NCBI GenBank assembly: GCA_900066355.1
Contig: FMEL01000005.1
Span: 138,889 to 202,888, forward strand
Source: an uncultured Ruminococcus sp.
GTDB taxonomy: Bacteria; Bacillota; Clostridia; Lachnospirales; Lachnospiraceae
Direction: 5' to 3'
DNA length: 64,000 nucleotides
The notes under the pieces were generated by a model. The model was not told the origin of the DNA. It ran no database searches and worked only from the letters and a program-made list of their open reading frames with translations. Position 1 is the first letter of the stretch, and every line of letters begins with the position of its first letter. Shown here one piece after another: positions 42,419 through 50,501 of this stretch. A program made the position numbers and the translations under genes.

Positions 42419-43426
42419 TTACAGCAGATTTACTCCTGCTTCCGCAGCAGTCTTTTTGACTTCTTCCGGCCACAGGGATACATGAACTTCACCGATGTGT
42501 GCTTTACGAAGGAAGAACATACAGATACGGGACTGTCCGATTCCGCCGCCAATAGTGTATGGCAGTTCTTTGTTCATGATTGCTTTCTGGAATGGAAGCT
42601 CTCTGCGGTCATCGCAGCCTGCCTCTGTAAGCTGGCGGTCGAGTGCTTCCTCGTCTACACGGATACCCATAGAAGAAAGCTCAAGAGCAATATCCAGTAC
42701 CGGATAATAAACAAGAATGTCACCGTTCAGTTCCCAGTCGTCATAGTCCGGAGCACGTCCGTCATGACGCTCGCCATTGCTTAAGGTCTTACCTACCTGC
42801 ATAAGGAAGACTGCACCTTTTTCTTTGACTATCTTGTATTCTCTTTCCTTCGGAGTAAGATCCGGATACATGTCAACCAGTTCCTGTGTGGAAACAAAAG
42901 CGATTTCTTTCGGAAGGATCTCTTCAATATAATCATACTGTACAGCCATGTATTTCTCAGTTTTGCGAAGAACACTGTAGATAGAACGTACGGTGTTGAT
43001 CAGAGTTTCCATGTTGCGTTCTTCTTTAGTAATAATCTTCTCCCAGTCCCACTGGTCAACGTATACAGAGTGGATGTTATCCAGATCTTCGTCACGGCGG
43101 ATCGCGATCATATCTGTATAAAGTCCTTCACCATGAGCAAAACCATATTTCTTAAGCGCATAACGTTTCCATTTTGCAAGGGAATGTACGATCTCAGCGT
43201 TTTCGTCCTGACCTTTGATGTCGAAACTTACCGGGCGCTCCACACCATTCAGATTGTCATTCAGGCCGGATGACGGAGATACAAAAACCGGAGCAGAAAC
43301 ACGGAGAAGATTAAGCTTCTGTGAAAGAGTCTGCTGGAAAAAGTCTTTGACTGTTTTAATTGCAACCTGTGTATCATGCAGATTCAGATCTGAATGATAG
43401 CCGGCAGGAATTTTGATTTGTTCCAT
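42419..43426 (-). CDS. asnA: Aspartate-ammonia ligase (asparagine synthetase A)
   Basis: Makes asparagine from aspartate, ammonia and ATP in the cytoplasm; ammonia-dependent type, related to class II aminoacyl-tRNA synthetases. The 335-residue length is typical. Landmarks are LNLLRVSAPVFVSPSSGLND, SLAKWKRYALKKYGF, the VDQWDWEKII motif and GGGIGQSRICMFF near the C-terminus. GGAGGC precedes the ATG. The leader is only about 20 nt, so there is no T-box or long attenuator. Confidence 0.95.
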   Translation of the reverse strand: MEQIKIPAGYHSDLNLHDTQVAIKTVKDFFQQTLSQKLNLLRVSAPVFVSPSSGLNDNLNGVERPVSFDIKGQDENAEIVHSLAKWKRYALKKYGFAHGEGLYTDMIAIRRDEDLDNIHSVYVDQWDWEKIITKEERNMETLINTVRSIYSVLRKTEKYMAVQYDYIEEILPKEIAFVSTQELVDMYPDLTPKEREYKIVKEKGAVFLMQVGKTLSNGERHDGRAPDYDDWELNGDILVYYPVLDIALELSSMGIRVDEEALDRQLTEAGCDDRRELPFQKAIMNKELPYTIGGGIGQSRICMFFLRKAHIGEVHVSLWPEEVKKTAAEAGVNLL

Positions 43427-43453
43427 AATAGCCTCCTCAAATTTAATATAGAC

Positions 43454-43482
43454 ATTATAGCAAGAAAAATATGCGATTGCAA
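43454..43482 (-). promoter_or_regulatory. asnA promoter
   Basis: Minus strand: TTGCAA (43477-43482), a 17-nt spacer and perfect TATAAT (43454-43459) with extended TG. Confidence 0.85.
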
Positions 43483-43490
43483 TTTTAACC

Positions 43491-43519
43491 TTGTAAGATT
43501 TATGGAAAAAGGCTACAAT
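43491..43519 (+). promoter_or_regulatory. Promoter of the zinc-ribbon membrane protein gene
   Basis: TTGTAA (43491-43496), a 17-nt spacer and TACAAT (43514-43519); divergent from, and only 8 bp away from, the asnA promoter. Confidence 0.7.
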
Positions 43520-43558
43520 AATACATACAGCGATAAAATGAGGGTGGGGGTGTTGTCT

Positions 43559-44344
43559 ATGAGATGTCCTTTATGTGACGGACCTGTTGTGAATGGAAGA
43601 TGTAAAGACTGTGGTATGCCGTACCGTAAGGATGAGATTTTATATCATTTGAATGAAAGCCGAAGCGATCATTACAAGCATGCATCTGATAAGGCGCGTA
43701 AGATCATGCGCGAACAGCAGAGACCGCAGGACACACCGAAGAGAATGAACGGTGCTGCGAAGAGTACGGCCGGACGGACAACTGTATCCAGACAGGCGAT
43801 TCAGGAGCAGCAGAAAAAGATCCGTCGGGATGCAATGCAGAAGATGTCTGCGACGCGAAATACTGCCGGAACGACGGAGAGATACACCAGAAAGCCGAAG
43901 AAACGTTCGAGATTTGTGTGGGTATGGATACTGTTTATTCTTGTGATGTCACTTGCACCGGCATTTGGCGATTTTAAAGACATGATTCAGGATGTTGTGA
44001 GCAGCAAGTCGGACAGTGGGAATACATATACAGATACCGAAGAACTGGATACATATTTTTCTGCCGAGCAGGATGATAATGGATATATGTTTTATTCACT
44101 TGCAGCCGGGAATGGTCCGGTAACAGCAGGTGTGCAGATCGAAGCAGGAAGATACGGAATCTACACCATTGATGAGAAAGCTGTGGTTGTAGTTACTTCC
44201 AAAGACGGAACGAAAAAAGAGCGTTATCCGCTGAAAACAGGCGATGACACCTTGCTTGTGATGCTGGATGAGGGTGATACGATTGAGGTACAGTCCGAAG
44301 ATGATCCAAATGCATGCATCTACCTGATGGAATGGGTAAACTGA
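43559..44344 (+). CDS. Zinc-ribbon single-pass membrane protein of unknown function
   Basis: A 261-residue protein. The N-terminal zinc ribbon is RCPLCDGPVVNGRCKDCG (Cys3, Cys6, Cys15, Cys18), followed by a basic, Gln-rich region, one membrane helix (about 117-137, FVWVWILFILVMSLAPAF) and an extracytoplasmic C-terminal domain. The latter reads as a small beta-rich unit (GPVTAGVQIEAGRYGIYTID and LLVMLDEGDTIEV). The topology puts the zinc ribbon inside and the beta domain outside. I do not recognise a named family beyond the ribbon. The ATG at 43559 was chosen for the GGGTGGGGG upstream and because the ribbon starts there. Confidence 0.7.
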   Translation: MRCPLCDGPVVNGRCKDCGMPYRKDEILYHLNESRSDHYKHASDKARKIMREQQRPQDTPKRMNGAAKSTAGRTTVSRQAIQEQQKKIRRDAMQKMSATRNTAGTTERYTRKPKKRSRFVWVWILFILVMSLAPAFGDFKDMIQDVVSSKSDSGNTYTDTEELDTYFSAEQDDNGYMFYSLAAGNGPVTAGVQIEAGRYGIYTIDEKAVVVVTSKDGTKKERYPLKTGDDTLLVMLDEGDTIEVQSEDDPNACIYLMEWVN

Positions 44345-44415
44345 AATAGTGTTTTAACTGATTCTTTTTTGGTAAGATTTCAGACAATAAAAACTGAAAT
44401 TCACTCTTTTATTTC

Positions 44416-44461
44416 ACATGATATTGTGCTATACTCTCATATGCAACACAATATATGGGGA
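44416..44461 (+). promoter_or_regulatory. NrdR box pair and promoter of nrdD2
   Basis: ACACAATATATGGGGA (44446-44461) is a good NrdR box; a degenerate one (ACATGATATTGTGCTA) starts 30 bp earlier at 44416, the same spacing as before nrdD1. Between them lies an extended -10 (TGCTATACT, 44427-44435), so bound repressor would block the promoter. Confidence 0.7.
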
Positions 44462-44468
44462 GAAAGTA

Positions 44469-46652
44469 ATGGGGAACAAGAAACCTCATAAAAGCATCAA
44501 ACAGGAGAGACAAGGTATGATCTATGTAATCAAAAAAGATGGAACAAGAGAAGAATTTGATCCACAGAAAATCGTGAAAGCGGTAAATAAGTCAGCTGCA
44601 CGAATTCTTTATACATTTTCTCAGGAGGAAAAGGATTTTATCTGTCGTTTTGCGCAGGAGCATGCAGATTCCCTCGGCAAAAACGAGATTGAGATCCAGG
44701 AAATGCACAATATCGTAGAAGGCGCTCTGGAGCGTGTAAACCCGGCAGTTGCCAAGAGTTATCGTGATTATCGCAATTACAAACTTGATTTCATCCATAT
44801 GATGGATGATGTATATACCAAGAGTCAGGCAATCCGTTATATCGGTGACAAGAGCAATGCCAATACAGACAGTGCGCTTGTAGCTACAAAGCGAAGCCTG
44901 ATCTTTAACGAACTGAATAAGGAACTTTACAGAAAATTCTTTATGAACCGCAATGAACTGCAGGCATGTAAGGACGGTTATATTTATATTCATGATCAGT
45001 CTGCACGTCTGGATACAATGAACTGTTGTCTGTTTGATGTGGGTGCAGTCCTGCGTGGCGGATTTGAGATGGGAAATGTCTGGTACAACGAACCAAAGAC
45101 TCTGGATACCGCATTTGATGTTATGGGAGATATCATCTTAAGTACAGCGGCACAGCAGTATGGTGGATTTACTGTACCGGAAGTGGATAAGATCCTCGGA
45201 CCTTATGCGCAGAAGAGCTATGACAAATATATCAGTGAATTTTTGAAATATGCTGATGAGAGCTGGAGCGGCAGAGAAGAAAAAGCAATCGAGTATGCGC
45301 TTGACAAGGTGCGCAGAGACTTTGATCAGGGATGGCAGGGAATTGAGTACAAACTCAATACCGTAGGTTCTTCCCGTGGAGACTATCCGTTTGTCACAGT
45401 GACACTTGGTCTTGGAACCGGTCAGTTCGAGAAGATGTGTAATATTTCTCTTCTTGAAGTGCACAAGGGCGGACAGGGCAAGAAAGGCCACAAGAAACCG
45501 GTACTGTTCCCGAAGATTGTTTTCCTCTATGATGAGAACCTTCACGGACCGGGCAAACCGTGTGAAGATATTTTTGAAGCAGGTGTAGACTGTTCTGCAA
45601 AGACAATGTATCCGGACTGGCTTTCTCTTACCGGTAAAGGCTATATCGCCAGTATGTACAAGCAGTACGGCAAGGTGATCAGTCCGATGGGATGTCGTGC
45701 TTTCTTAAGCCCATGGTATGAGCGGGGCGGCATGTATCCGGCTGATGATCAGGATAAGCCGGTATTTGTCGGACGTTTCAATATTGGTGCAGTCAGCCTT
45801 CATCTTCCGATGATCCTTGCAAAAGCAAGAGCGGAGAGCAGAGATTTTTATGAGGTGCTGGATTTCTATTTACAGATGATCCGTAACCTGCATATCCGTA
45901 CGTATGAATACCTGGGACAGATGCGTGCATCCACGAACCCGCTGGCATACTGTGAGGGCGGTTTCTATGGCGGACATCTGAAACCGAACGAAAAGATCGG
46001 TAAACTTCTGAAACCGATGACAGCTTCCTTTGGTATCACCGCACTGAATGAGCTTCAGGAGCTTTACAATGGCAAATCTATCCGTGAGGACGGTCAGTTC
46101 GCACTGGAAGTACTGAAATATATCAATGACAAGGTAAACCAGTTCAAGCAGGAGGATGGTTACCTCTATGCAATCTACGGCACACCGGCTGAGAGTCTCT
46201 GCGGTCTGCAGGTTGAGCAGTTCCGCAAGATGTACGGGATCGTAGAAGGCGTATCCGACAGACCGTATGTGAGCAACAGTTTCCACTGCCATGTAACAGA
46301 GGATGTGACTCCGATCGAGAAGCAGGATCTGGAAGGACGTTTCTGGGAACTCTGTAATGGTGGTAAGATCCAGTATGTACGTTATCCGATCGGTTACAAT
46401 AAAGAAGCCATCCGGACACTGATTCGCAGAGCAATGGATCTCGGATATTATGAGGGAGTCAACCTTTCTCTGGCATATTGTGACGACTGCGGTCATCAGG
46501 AGCTTGAGATGGATGTCTGCCCGGTATGCGGCTCCCGCAACCTGACAAAGATCGATCGTATGAATGGTTATCTTTCCTACAGCCGTGTGCATGGAGATAC
46601 ACGACTGAATGAAGCGAAGATGGCAGAGATCGCCGAAAGAAAATCGATGTAA
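44469..46652 (+). CDS. nrdD: Second anaerobic ribonucleoside-triphosphate reductase (E. coli/T4 type)
   Basis: A 727-residue class III RNR. An ATP-cone (MIYVIKKDGTREEFDPQKIV) opens it. The catalytic part has NTVGSSRGDYPFVTVTLG and ISPMGCRAFLSPW, as in the formate-dependent enzymes of E. coli and phage T4. The C-terminal zinc site is CDDCG and CPVCG, then the glycyl-radical segment RMNGYLSYSRVHGDTR. There is no fused redox domain, unlike the copy at 4496. The ATG at 44469 has GGGGAG upstream; an in-frame ATG at 44517 is an alternative. NrdR boxes lie upstream. No nrdG activase is adjacent. Confidence 0.93.
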   Translation: MGNKKPHKSIKQERQGMIYVIKKDGTREEFDPQKIVKAVNKSAARILYTFSQEEKDFICRFAQEHADSLGKNEIEIQEMHNIVEGALERVNPAVAKSYRDYRNYKLDFIHMMDDVYTKSQAIRYIGDKSNANTDSALVATKRSLIFNELNKELYRKFFMNRNELQACKDGYIYIHDQSARLDTMNCCLFDVGAVLRGGFEMGNVWYNEPKTLDTAFDVMGDIILSTAAQQYGGFTVPEVDKILGPYAQKSYDKYISEFLKYADESWSGREEKAIEYALDKVRRDFDQGWQGIEYKLNTVGSSRGDYPFVTVTLGLGTGQFEKMCNISLLEVHKGGQGKKGHKKPVLFPKIVFLYDENLHGPGKPCEDIFEAGVDCSAKTMYPDWLSLTGKGYIASMYKQYGKVISPMGCRAFLSPWYERGGMYPADDQDKPVFVGRFNIGAVSLHLPMILAKARAESRDFYEVLDFYLQMIRNLHIRTYEYLGQMRASTNPLAYCEGGFYGGHLKPNEKIGKLLKPMTASFGITALNELQELYNGKSIREDGQFALEVLKYINDKVNQFKQEDGYLYAIYGTPAESLCGLQVEQFRKMYGIVEGVSDRPYVSNSFHCHVTEDVTPIEKQDLEGRFWELCNGGKIQYVRYPIGYNKEAIRTLIRRAMDLGYYEGVNLSLAYCDDCGHQELEMDVCPVCGSRNLTKIDRMNGYLSYSRVHGDTRLNEAKMAEIAERKSM

Positions 46653-46666
46653 ATATAGAAGTAATG

Positions 46667-46702
46667 AGAGAATCTGGCAAGAGATGTCGGATTCTCTTTT
46701 TT
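46667..46702 (+). terminator. nrdD2 terminator
   Basis: AGAGAATC (46667-46674) pairs with GATTCTCT (46690-46697), then T residues. Confidence 0.85.
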
Positions 46703-46879
46703 CTTGTTTGTTATTGCGCGGGCTTGCTGAAATTTGTTGAACGATTCTATTTGCAATTCCTGTAAATGCCTGTTAAAGTATGAATAGAACATATAATTCT
46801 AAAATTCATTGAGAATTTCTCTCAGATTTCCAAACTGCAGAATCCGGAAAATAATAGGTACCTTGACATAAGAATAGAG
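46703..46879. other. Gene-free stretch after nrdD2
   Basis: AT-rich and without a credible frame. It holds a short inverted repeat (TGAGAATTTCTCTCA, about 46809-46823) and a perfect TTGACA (46863-46868) with no partner -10 at the right distance. Confidence 0.5.
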
Positions 46880-46908
46880 TTTACAGAAAATGAAGAATCC
46901 ACTATAAT
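46880..46908 (+). promoter_or_regulatory. Promoter of the small coiled-coil protein gene
   Basis: TTTACA (46880-46885), a 17-nt spacer and perfect TATAAT (46903-46908). Confidence 0.8.
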
Positions 46909-46963
46909 GATTACATAACAGTCAGAACTAATTGTTCACAGATAATCAGAAAGGTGGGATTGT

Positions 46964-47131
46964 ATGGAGGGTTATGATATGCCAACCGATATTCAGTTTA
47001 AAGATGAGCTGCGCAAGGAAGAGATTAAACTGGAAGAACAGATTGAGATGCTGAAAAACAAAGAGTATGACAAAATGCTTGCAAAATTTGAACGGGAGTT
47101 AAAAAGAGTTCGTGAGAGTTTGCAGGATTAA
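46964..47131 (+). CDS. Small coiled-coil protein (55 aa), unknown function
   Basis: A highly charged 55-residue protein with heptad-like spacing (FKDELRKEEIKLEEQIEML, then YDKMLAKFERELKRVRESL), predicted as one long helix or a helical hairpin. It has its own strong promoter, ribosome site (AAAGGTGGG) and terminator, which argues that it is a real gene. The ATG at 46979 (MPTDIQF) is an alternative start with GGAGGG upstream. No family is recognised. Confidence 0.7.
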   Translation: MEGYDMPTDIQFKDELRKEEIKLEEQIEMLKNKEYDKMLAKFERELKRVRESLQD

Positions 47132-47155
47132 GGTTTACAGGAAGTTAGTTAAGGT

Positions 47156-47192
47156 AAAAAACTGACGTACCATTACAGGTGCGTCAGTTTTT
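47156..47192. terminator. Bidirectional terminator between the small protein and eutJ genes
   Basis: AAAAACTGACG (47156-47167 region) pairs with CGTCAGTTTTT (47182-47192), with A and T runs on the two sides, serving both convergent transcripts. Confidence 0.8.
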
Positions 47193-47199
47193 GTATACG

Positions 47200-48039
47200 T
47201 TATTTTTTCTTAGGTGTTACCGGTGGCAGGTCGCAGTAATATGCGATGCCGAGTGGTGTTACGAGAAGCGGATGAACCGGGCGGTAGACCGGAAGACCAA
47301 GTTTCTTTTCGAATACAGTGGTGAATTCGCGAAAGCTTGCGGAACCACCAACGACGTAAACCGCCGGAACCTGATATCCGTGGAGAAATTTCTCTGTGAT
47401 CGTAGCCATTTTTTCGATTACGGCTTTGATGACCGGGAAGATTTCTTCTTCTTTTTCCGGAGTGGTCTTGAGGACTTCGGCTTCTTCGTATGGGATGCGG
47501 TAATGTCCGGCAACGGTCATAGTCATATGGCTGCCGCCTGTGGCTTCGTCGTCTGTGTAAATAACTTTGCCATCTTTGAGGATGCTGATGCCGGTTGTAC
47601 CGCCACCGACATCGACAACAGCTCCATCGGTGATCTTCAGCACAGCAGCAGCGGCTGTCGGTTCGTCTACAATGTTGGTGACTTCAAACCCGGCACCTTC
47701 AAGTACATATCCGATGCTTTTGACGCTGCCTTCGGAAACTCCCGGAGGGATCGCAGCAGCGGCATAAGGAAGTTCAACACCAAGTCTCTCTTCCAGTTCT
47801 GCTTTGAGCTTGGTGACAAGCTGGACGGATTCATAATAGTTTACGATTACACCATCCTGAATCGCATGAGACGGTGCGGAAATACCTGCGATCGGGCGAT
47901 TATTCGTATCGACAACGGCAAGGACTGTATTGGCAGTACCAAGGTCGACACCCACTTTCAGGCGTCCCCGGAATTTCTTGCATTCGCCGGATTCTACCAG
48001 TTCTGCAAAATTAGATAAAGTTCGGTTTTTCAGTTCCAT
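47200..48039 (-). CDS. eutJ: EutJ-like actin/Hsp70-fold protein
   Basis: A 279-residue ATPase-fold protein with the EutJ pattern: VGVDLGTANTVLAVVD (phosphate 1 loop), IVDEPTAAAAVL, VVDVGGGTTGISILKDG (phosphate 2) and VYVVGGSASFREF. EutJ is a presumed chaperone of ethanolamine-utilisation microcompartments, but no eut, pdu or shell-protein gene is near. Instead it is paired with carbamate kinase, 20 bp upstream in the same transcript. A role outside ethanolamine use is possible. Confidence 0.82.
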   Translation of the reverse strand: MELKNRTLSNFAELVESGECKKFRGRLKVGVDLGTANTVLAVVDTNNRPIAGISAPSHAIQDGVIVNYYESVQLVTKLKAELEERLGVELPYAAAAIPPGVSEGSVKSIGYVLEGAGFEVTNIVDEPTAAAAVLKITDGAVVDVGGGTTGISILKDGKVIYTDDEATGGSHMTMTVAGHYRIPYEEAEVLKTTPEKEEEIFPVIKAVIEKMATITEKFLHGYQVPAVYVVGGSASFREFTTVFEKKLGLPVYRPVHPLLVTPLGIAYYCDLPPVTPKKK

Positions 48040-48059
48040 GTATGTAGCTCCAATGCTGT

Positions 48060-48992
48060 TTATTTGATGATGGTACCTGTTTTTTCACGATAACCGTCTC
48101 TTGCATGGGCGATATCGGTGATGATAGTGCGGTGACCGCTGCCTTTAGACGCAAAGGATACGGCTGCTTCAATCTTTGGAAGCATGGAACCTGCAGCAAA
48201 CTGGTTTTCTGCGATGTATTTGTTGGCATCGTCCACAGAAACAGTACCCAGCAGAGTTTCGCTGTCTGTATCTTTGTTGAGGCTGACTTTTTCGACGCTG
48301 GTGAGGATCAGAAGCGTATCTGCATCAAGTTCTTCTGCAAGAAGTTCACTGGCAAGGTCTTTTTCAATGATGGCACTTGCACCGTGAAGGTCAATGCCTT
48401 GCTCCATGACCGGAATTCCGCCGCCACCGGCAGCGATAACAACCTGTCCTGCGTTTGCAAGAGTGCGGATAGTTTCGAGTTCGATAATTTTCTGCGGTTT
48501 AGGAGCTGCAAGGATTCTGCGGTATTCACCCTCTGCAGTTTCTGTAACGAAATTACCTTTTTCCTCTTCTGCTTCAGCTTCTTCGGAATTAAGAACACGG
48601 CCGATGATTTTTTCCGGCTCGCCGAATGCTTCGTCATATGGATCGATGACAACCTGTGTCAGAATGGTTGCAACCGGCTTGTAGATGCCGCGGGAAAGTA
48701 ACTCTGCGCGAATCGCATTCTGAAGATCATAGCCGATATAGCCCTGACTCATGGCAGAGCATACGGACATCGGTGCAAATGTATAATCCGGATGCGCTTT
48801 TCCAAATTCGTTCATTGCGGTATGGATCATGCCGACCTGTGGTCCATTGCTGTGAGAAATGACAACATTTGCGCCTTCTTCTACAAGGTCTGCAATTGCT
48901 TTTGCTGCTTCACGGGTAGCCGTTTTCTGTTCAGGAAGTGTTGTGCCAAGGGCTTTGTGACCAAGAGCAACAACAACTGTTTTTTCGCTCAT
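48060..48992 (-). CDS. arcC: Carbamate kinase
   Basis: Transfers phosphate from carbamoyl phosphate to ADP to give ATP, carbamate being released. The 310-residue protein has the amino-acid-kinase fold and the family segments VVISHSNGPQVGMIH, CSAMSQGYIGYDLQNA, VVIAAGGGGIPV and GSMLPKIEAAVSF. Usual partners (arginine deiminase, ornithine or other transcarbamylase) are absent here; eutJ follows. RBS GAGGAA and a TTGCAA/TATAAT promoter precede it. The carbamoyl-phosphate source cannot be told from the window. Confidence 0.93.
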   Translation of the reverse strand: MSEKTVVVALGHKALGTTLPEQKTATREAAKAIADLVEEGANVVISHSNGPQVGMIHTAMNEFGKAHPDYTFAPMSVCSAMSQGYIGYDLQNAIRAELLSRGIYKPVATILTQVVIDPYDEAFGEPEKIIGRVLNSEEAEAEEEKGNFVTETAEGEYRRILAAPKPQKIIELETIRTLANAGQVVIAAGGGGIPVMEQGIDLHGASAIIEKDLASELLAEELDADTLLILTSVEKVSLNKDTDSETLLGTVSVDDANKYIAENQFAAGSMLPKIEAAVSFASKGSGHRTIITDIAHARDGYREKTGTIIK

Positions 48993-49051
48993 ATGGATTC
49001 CTCGTTTCTTTTCATTTTTGATGTAAATGAAGATGTTTTCTATAATTTTCT

Positions 49052-49080
49052 ATTATAAAAGAATGGGACTGGAATTGCAA
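49052..49080 (-). promoter_or_regulatory. arcC-eutJ promoter
   Basis: Minus strand: TTGCAA (49075-49080), a 17-nt spacer and perfect TATAAT (49052-49057). Confidence 0.8.
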
Positions 49081-49106
49081 TGGAATTAAGGTAAAAAGAT
49101 AGAATC

Positions 49107-49163
49107 GTTACTGTTCACAGGTAGTATTCCGCCCAAGTTGCTGTGAACGGAGTGAACAGTAAC
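49107..49163. repeat. Inverted-repeat element with 12-bp perfect arms
   Basis: GTTACTGTTCAC (49107-49118) and GTGAACAGTAAC (49152-49163). Inside the right half GTGAAC is directly repeated around CGGA. A related half-copy is at 15726-15749. No T tract follows, so it is unlikely to be a plain terminator. Confidence 0.7.
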
Positions 49164-49183
49164 TAGAAACCTTGTGGCGCACG

Positions 49184-49192
49184 TGCTATACT
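49184..49192 (+). promoter_or_regulatory. Extended -10 of the aldose epimerase gene
   Basis: TGCTATACT (TG, one base, TATACT) 24 bp before the ATG; no clear -35, since the upstream bases belong to the inverted-repeat element. Confidence 0.5.
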
Positions 49193-49215
49193 GAGAGAAA
49201 ATAAGGGGGTGCAGT

Positions 49216-50094
49216 ATGAATTATAAAATCAGTAATTCAAAATTATCTGTAGAAATTTCCTCAAAAGGAGGAGAGCTTCGTTCTATACAGGATGCAGAAG
49301 GAAAAGAATATCTGTGGCAGGGAGATGCGGATTCATGGACGGACAGAGGACCGAATCTTTTTCCGTATATCGGTCGGATGACGGACGGACAGTATCGTTA
49401 TCAGGGAAAAATGTATCATATGGATATTCATGGATTTCTGCCATATATGGAGATGGCCCTGGTGGAGAAAAAAGAAGATGAGCTGGTTCTGAGACTTAAG
49501 AATACACCGGAGACGGAGCTGCGTTATCCGTTTTTGTTTGAACTGGATATTTGCTGGAAACTGATAGAAGATACGCTTCAGATTACATATCAGGTCAGAA
49601 ATAAGGACACAAAGACAATGTATTTTGGTATTGGTGGTCATCCGGGATTCTGTGTACCGATTGCGGATGGACTGGCATTTGAAGATTATTGCATTGATTT
49701 TGGAGAAAATGCACAGTTGAGTCAGGTGGTTTTGTCAGATGACTGTTTTGTGACGGAAAATACGGTGCCGGTGCCCCTTGTTGATAATCGTTATCTGTCA
49801 TTGCAGCATGGATTGTTTGACAGAGATGCGATCGTTTTGGATAAGATGCCGAAAAGCCTTATGATCGAGAGCAAAAAAGATTGCCGGAAGATCCGCGTGG
49901 TTTATGAAGATATGAATTATCTCGGAATCTGGCACTGGCCGAAAATGACAGTAAACTATGTCTGTATAGAACCGTGGAGTTCTTTGCCGTCCCGAAAGGG
50001 AATCACAGAAGATCTGGAGACACAGCCGAATCTGCTTCAGTTAGAAAGTGGATGCGAATACAGAAATACATGGAGTATTACCATAGAGAAATAA
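49216..50094 (+). CDS. Aldose 1-epimerase family protein (LacX-like)
   Basis: A 292-residue cytoplasmic beta-sandwich protein of the galactose mutarotase superfamily. It starts YKISNSKLSVEISSKGGEL, then EYLWQGDADSW, RGPNLFPYIGRM and the His-containing HGFLPYMEM; GIGGHPGFCVP carries the second conserved His. This subgroup (LacX type) interconverts sugar anomers, but the specific sugar is unknown. It is a single-gene unit with AAGGGGGTG upstream and a terminator downstream. Confidence 0.85.
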   Translation: MNYKISNSKLSVEISSKGGELRSIQDAEGKEYLWQGDADSWTDRGPNLFPYIGRMTDGQYRYQGKMYHMDIHGFLPYMEMALVEKKEDELVLRLKNTPETELRYPFLFELDICWKLIEDTLQITYQVRNKDTKTMYFGIGGHPGFCVPIADGLAFEDYCIDFGENAQLSQVVLSDDCFVTENTVPVPLVDNRYLSLQHGLFDRDAIVLDKMPKSLMIESKKDCRKIRVVYEDMNYLGIWHWPKMTVNYVCIEPWSSLPSRKGITEDLETQPNLLQLESGCEYRNTWSITIEK

Positions 50095-50116
50095 AAGAAG
50101 CAAAAGAGCAAAGGAA

Positions 50117-50142
50117 AAGCCGCCTGTACGAGGCGGCTTGTT
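50117..50142 (+). terminator. Terminator after the aldose epimerase gene
   Basis: AAGCCGCCT (50117-50125) pairs with AGGCGGCTT (50131-50139), then GTTT. Confidence 0.75.
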
Positions 50143-50501
50143 TCCTTAACTTTTTGAGGGGGGAGATAGAGAGTGGTTATTCATCTATCCAATACCTATT
50201 ATAAGCAGGAAATATGTTTAAACTGTGTACTAAATCTAAAAGAAAAATAAAACTTCTAAAGAAAACTTAAAGAAACTCTTTAATTTTTACAGGCTCTTGT
50301 AGTCCGGATCGAAACGTGCTAAAGTGTGCTTATCTGAATTTCAGTTCTTTGAAATTCATAACTTTCAATCGTCATTTCGACAATAATCCCATGAAGAATG
50401 CAAAGTGAAAGGGGAAATGCCTATGGGTTGAGAAACAATGCCGGTGTTTTATTATTTGAAACTATTAGACGGAAGGTTTTTGAAGTGAAAAGGAGTTCTT
50501 T
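50143..50501. other. Long leader/intergenic region before the surface protein gene
   Basis: About 360 bp without a gene. A plausible promoter is at 50297-50325. The leader of about 170 nt that follows has a hairpin GAATTTCA/TGAAATTC (50336-50358) and a CCCAT/ATGGG pair, but no riboswitch class I can name. Confidence 0.5.
50297..50325 (+). promoter_or_regulatory. Surface protein gene promoter
   Basis: TTGTAG (50297-50302), a 17-nt spacer and TAAAGT (50320-50325) with extended TG. Confidence 0.5.

Noticed and set aside
43427..43453. T-box or attenuator before asnA
   Set aside because: The -10 element is only about 28 bp from the start codon, leaving no room for a structured leader.
50370..50450. 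Possible c-di-GMP or other riboswitch in the leader of the surface protein gene
   Set aside because: Fragments such as ATGCAAAGT and GCCTATGGGTTG recall the class I aptamer, but the upstream GGCAAACC block and the proper helices are missing. A covariance-model search would be decisive.
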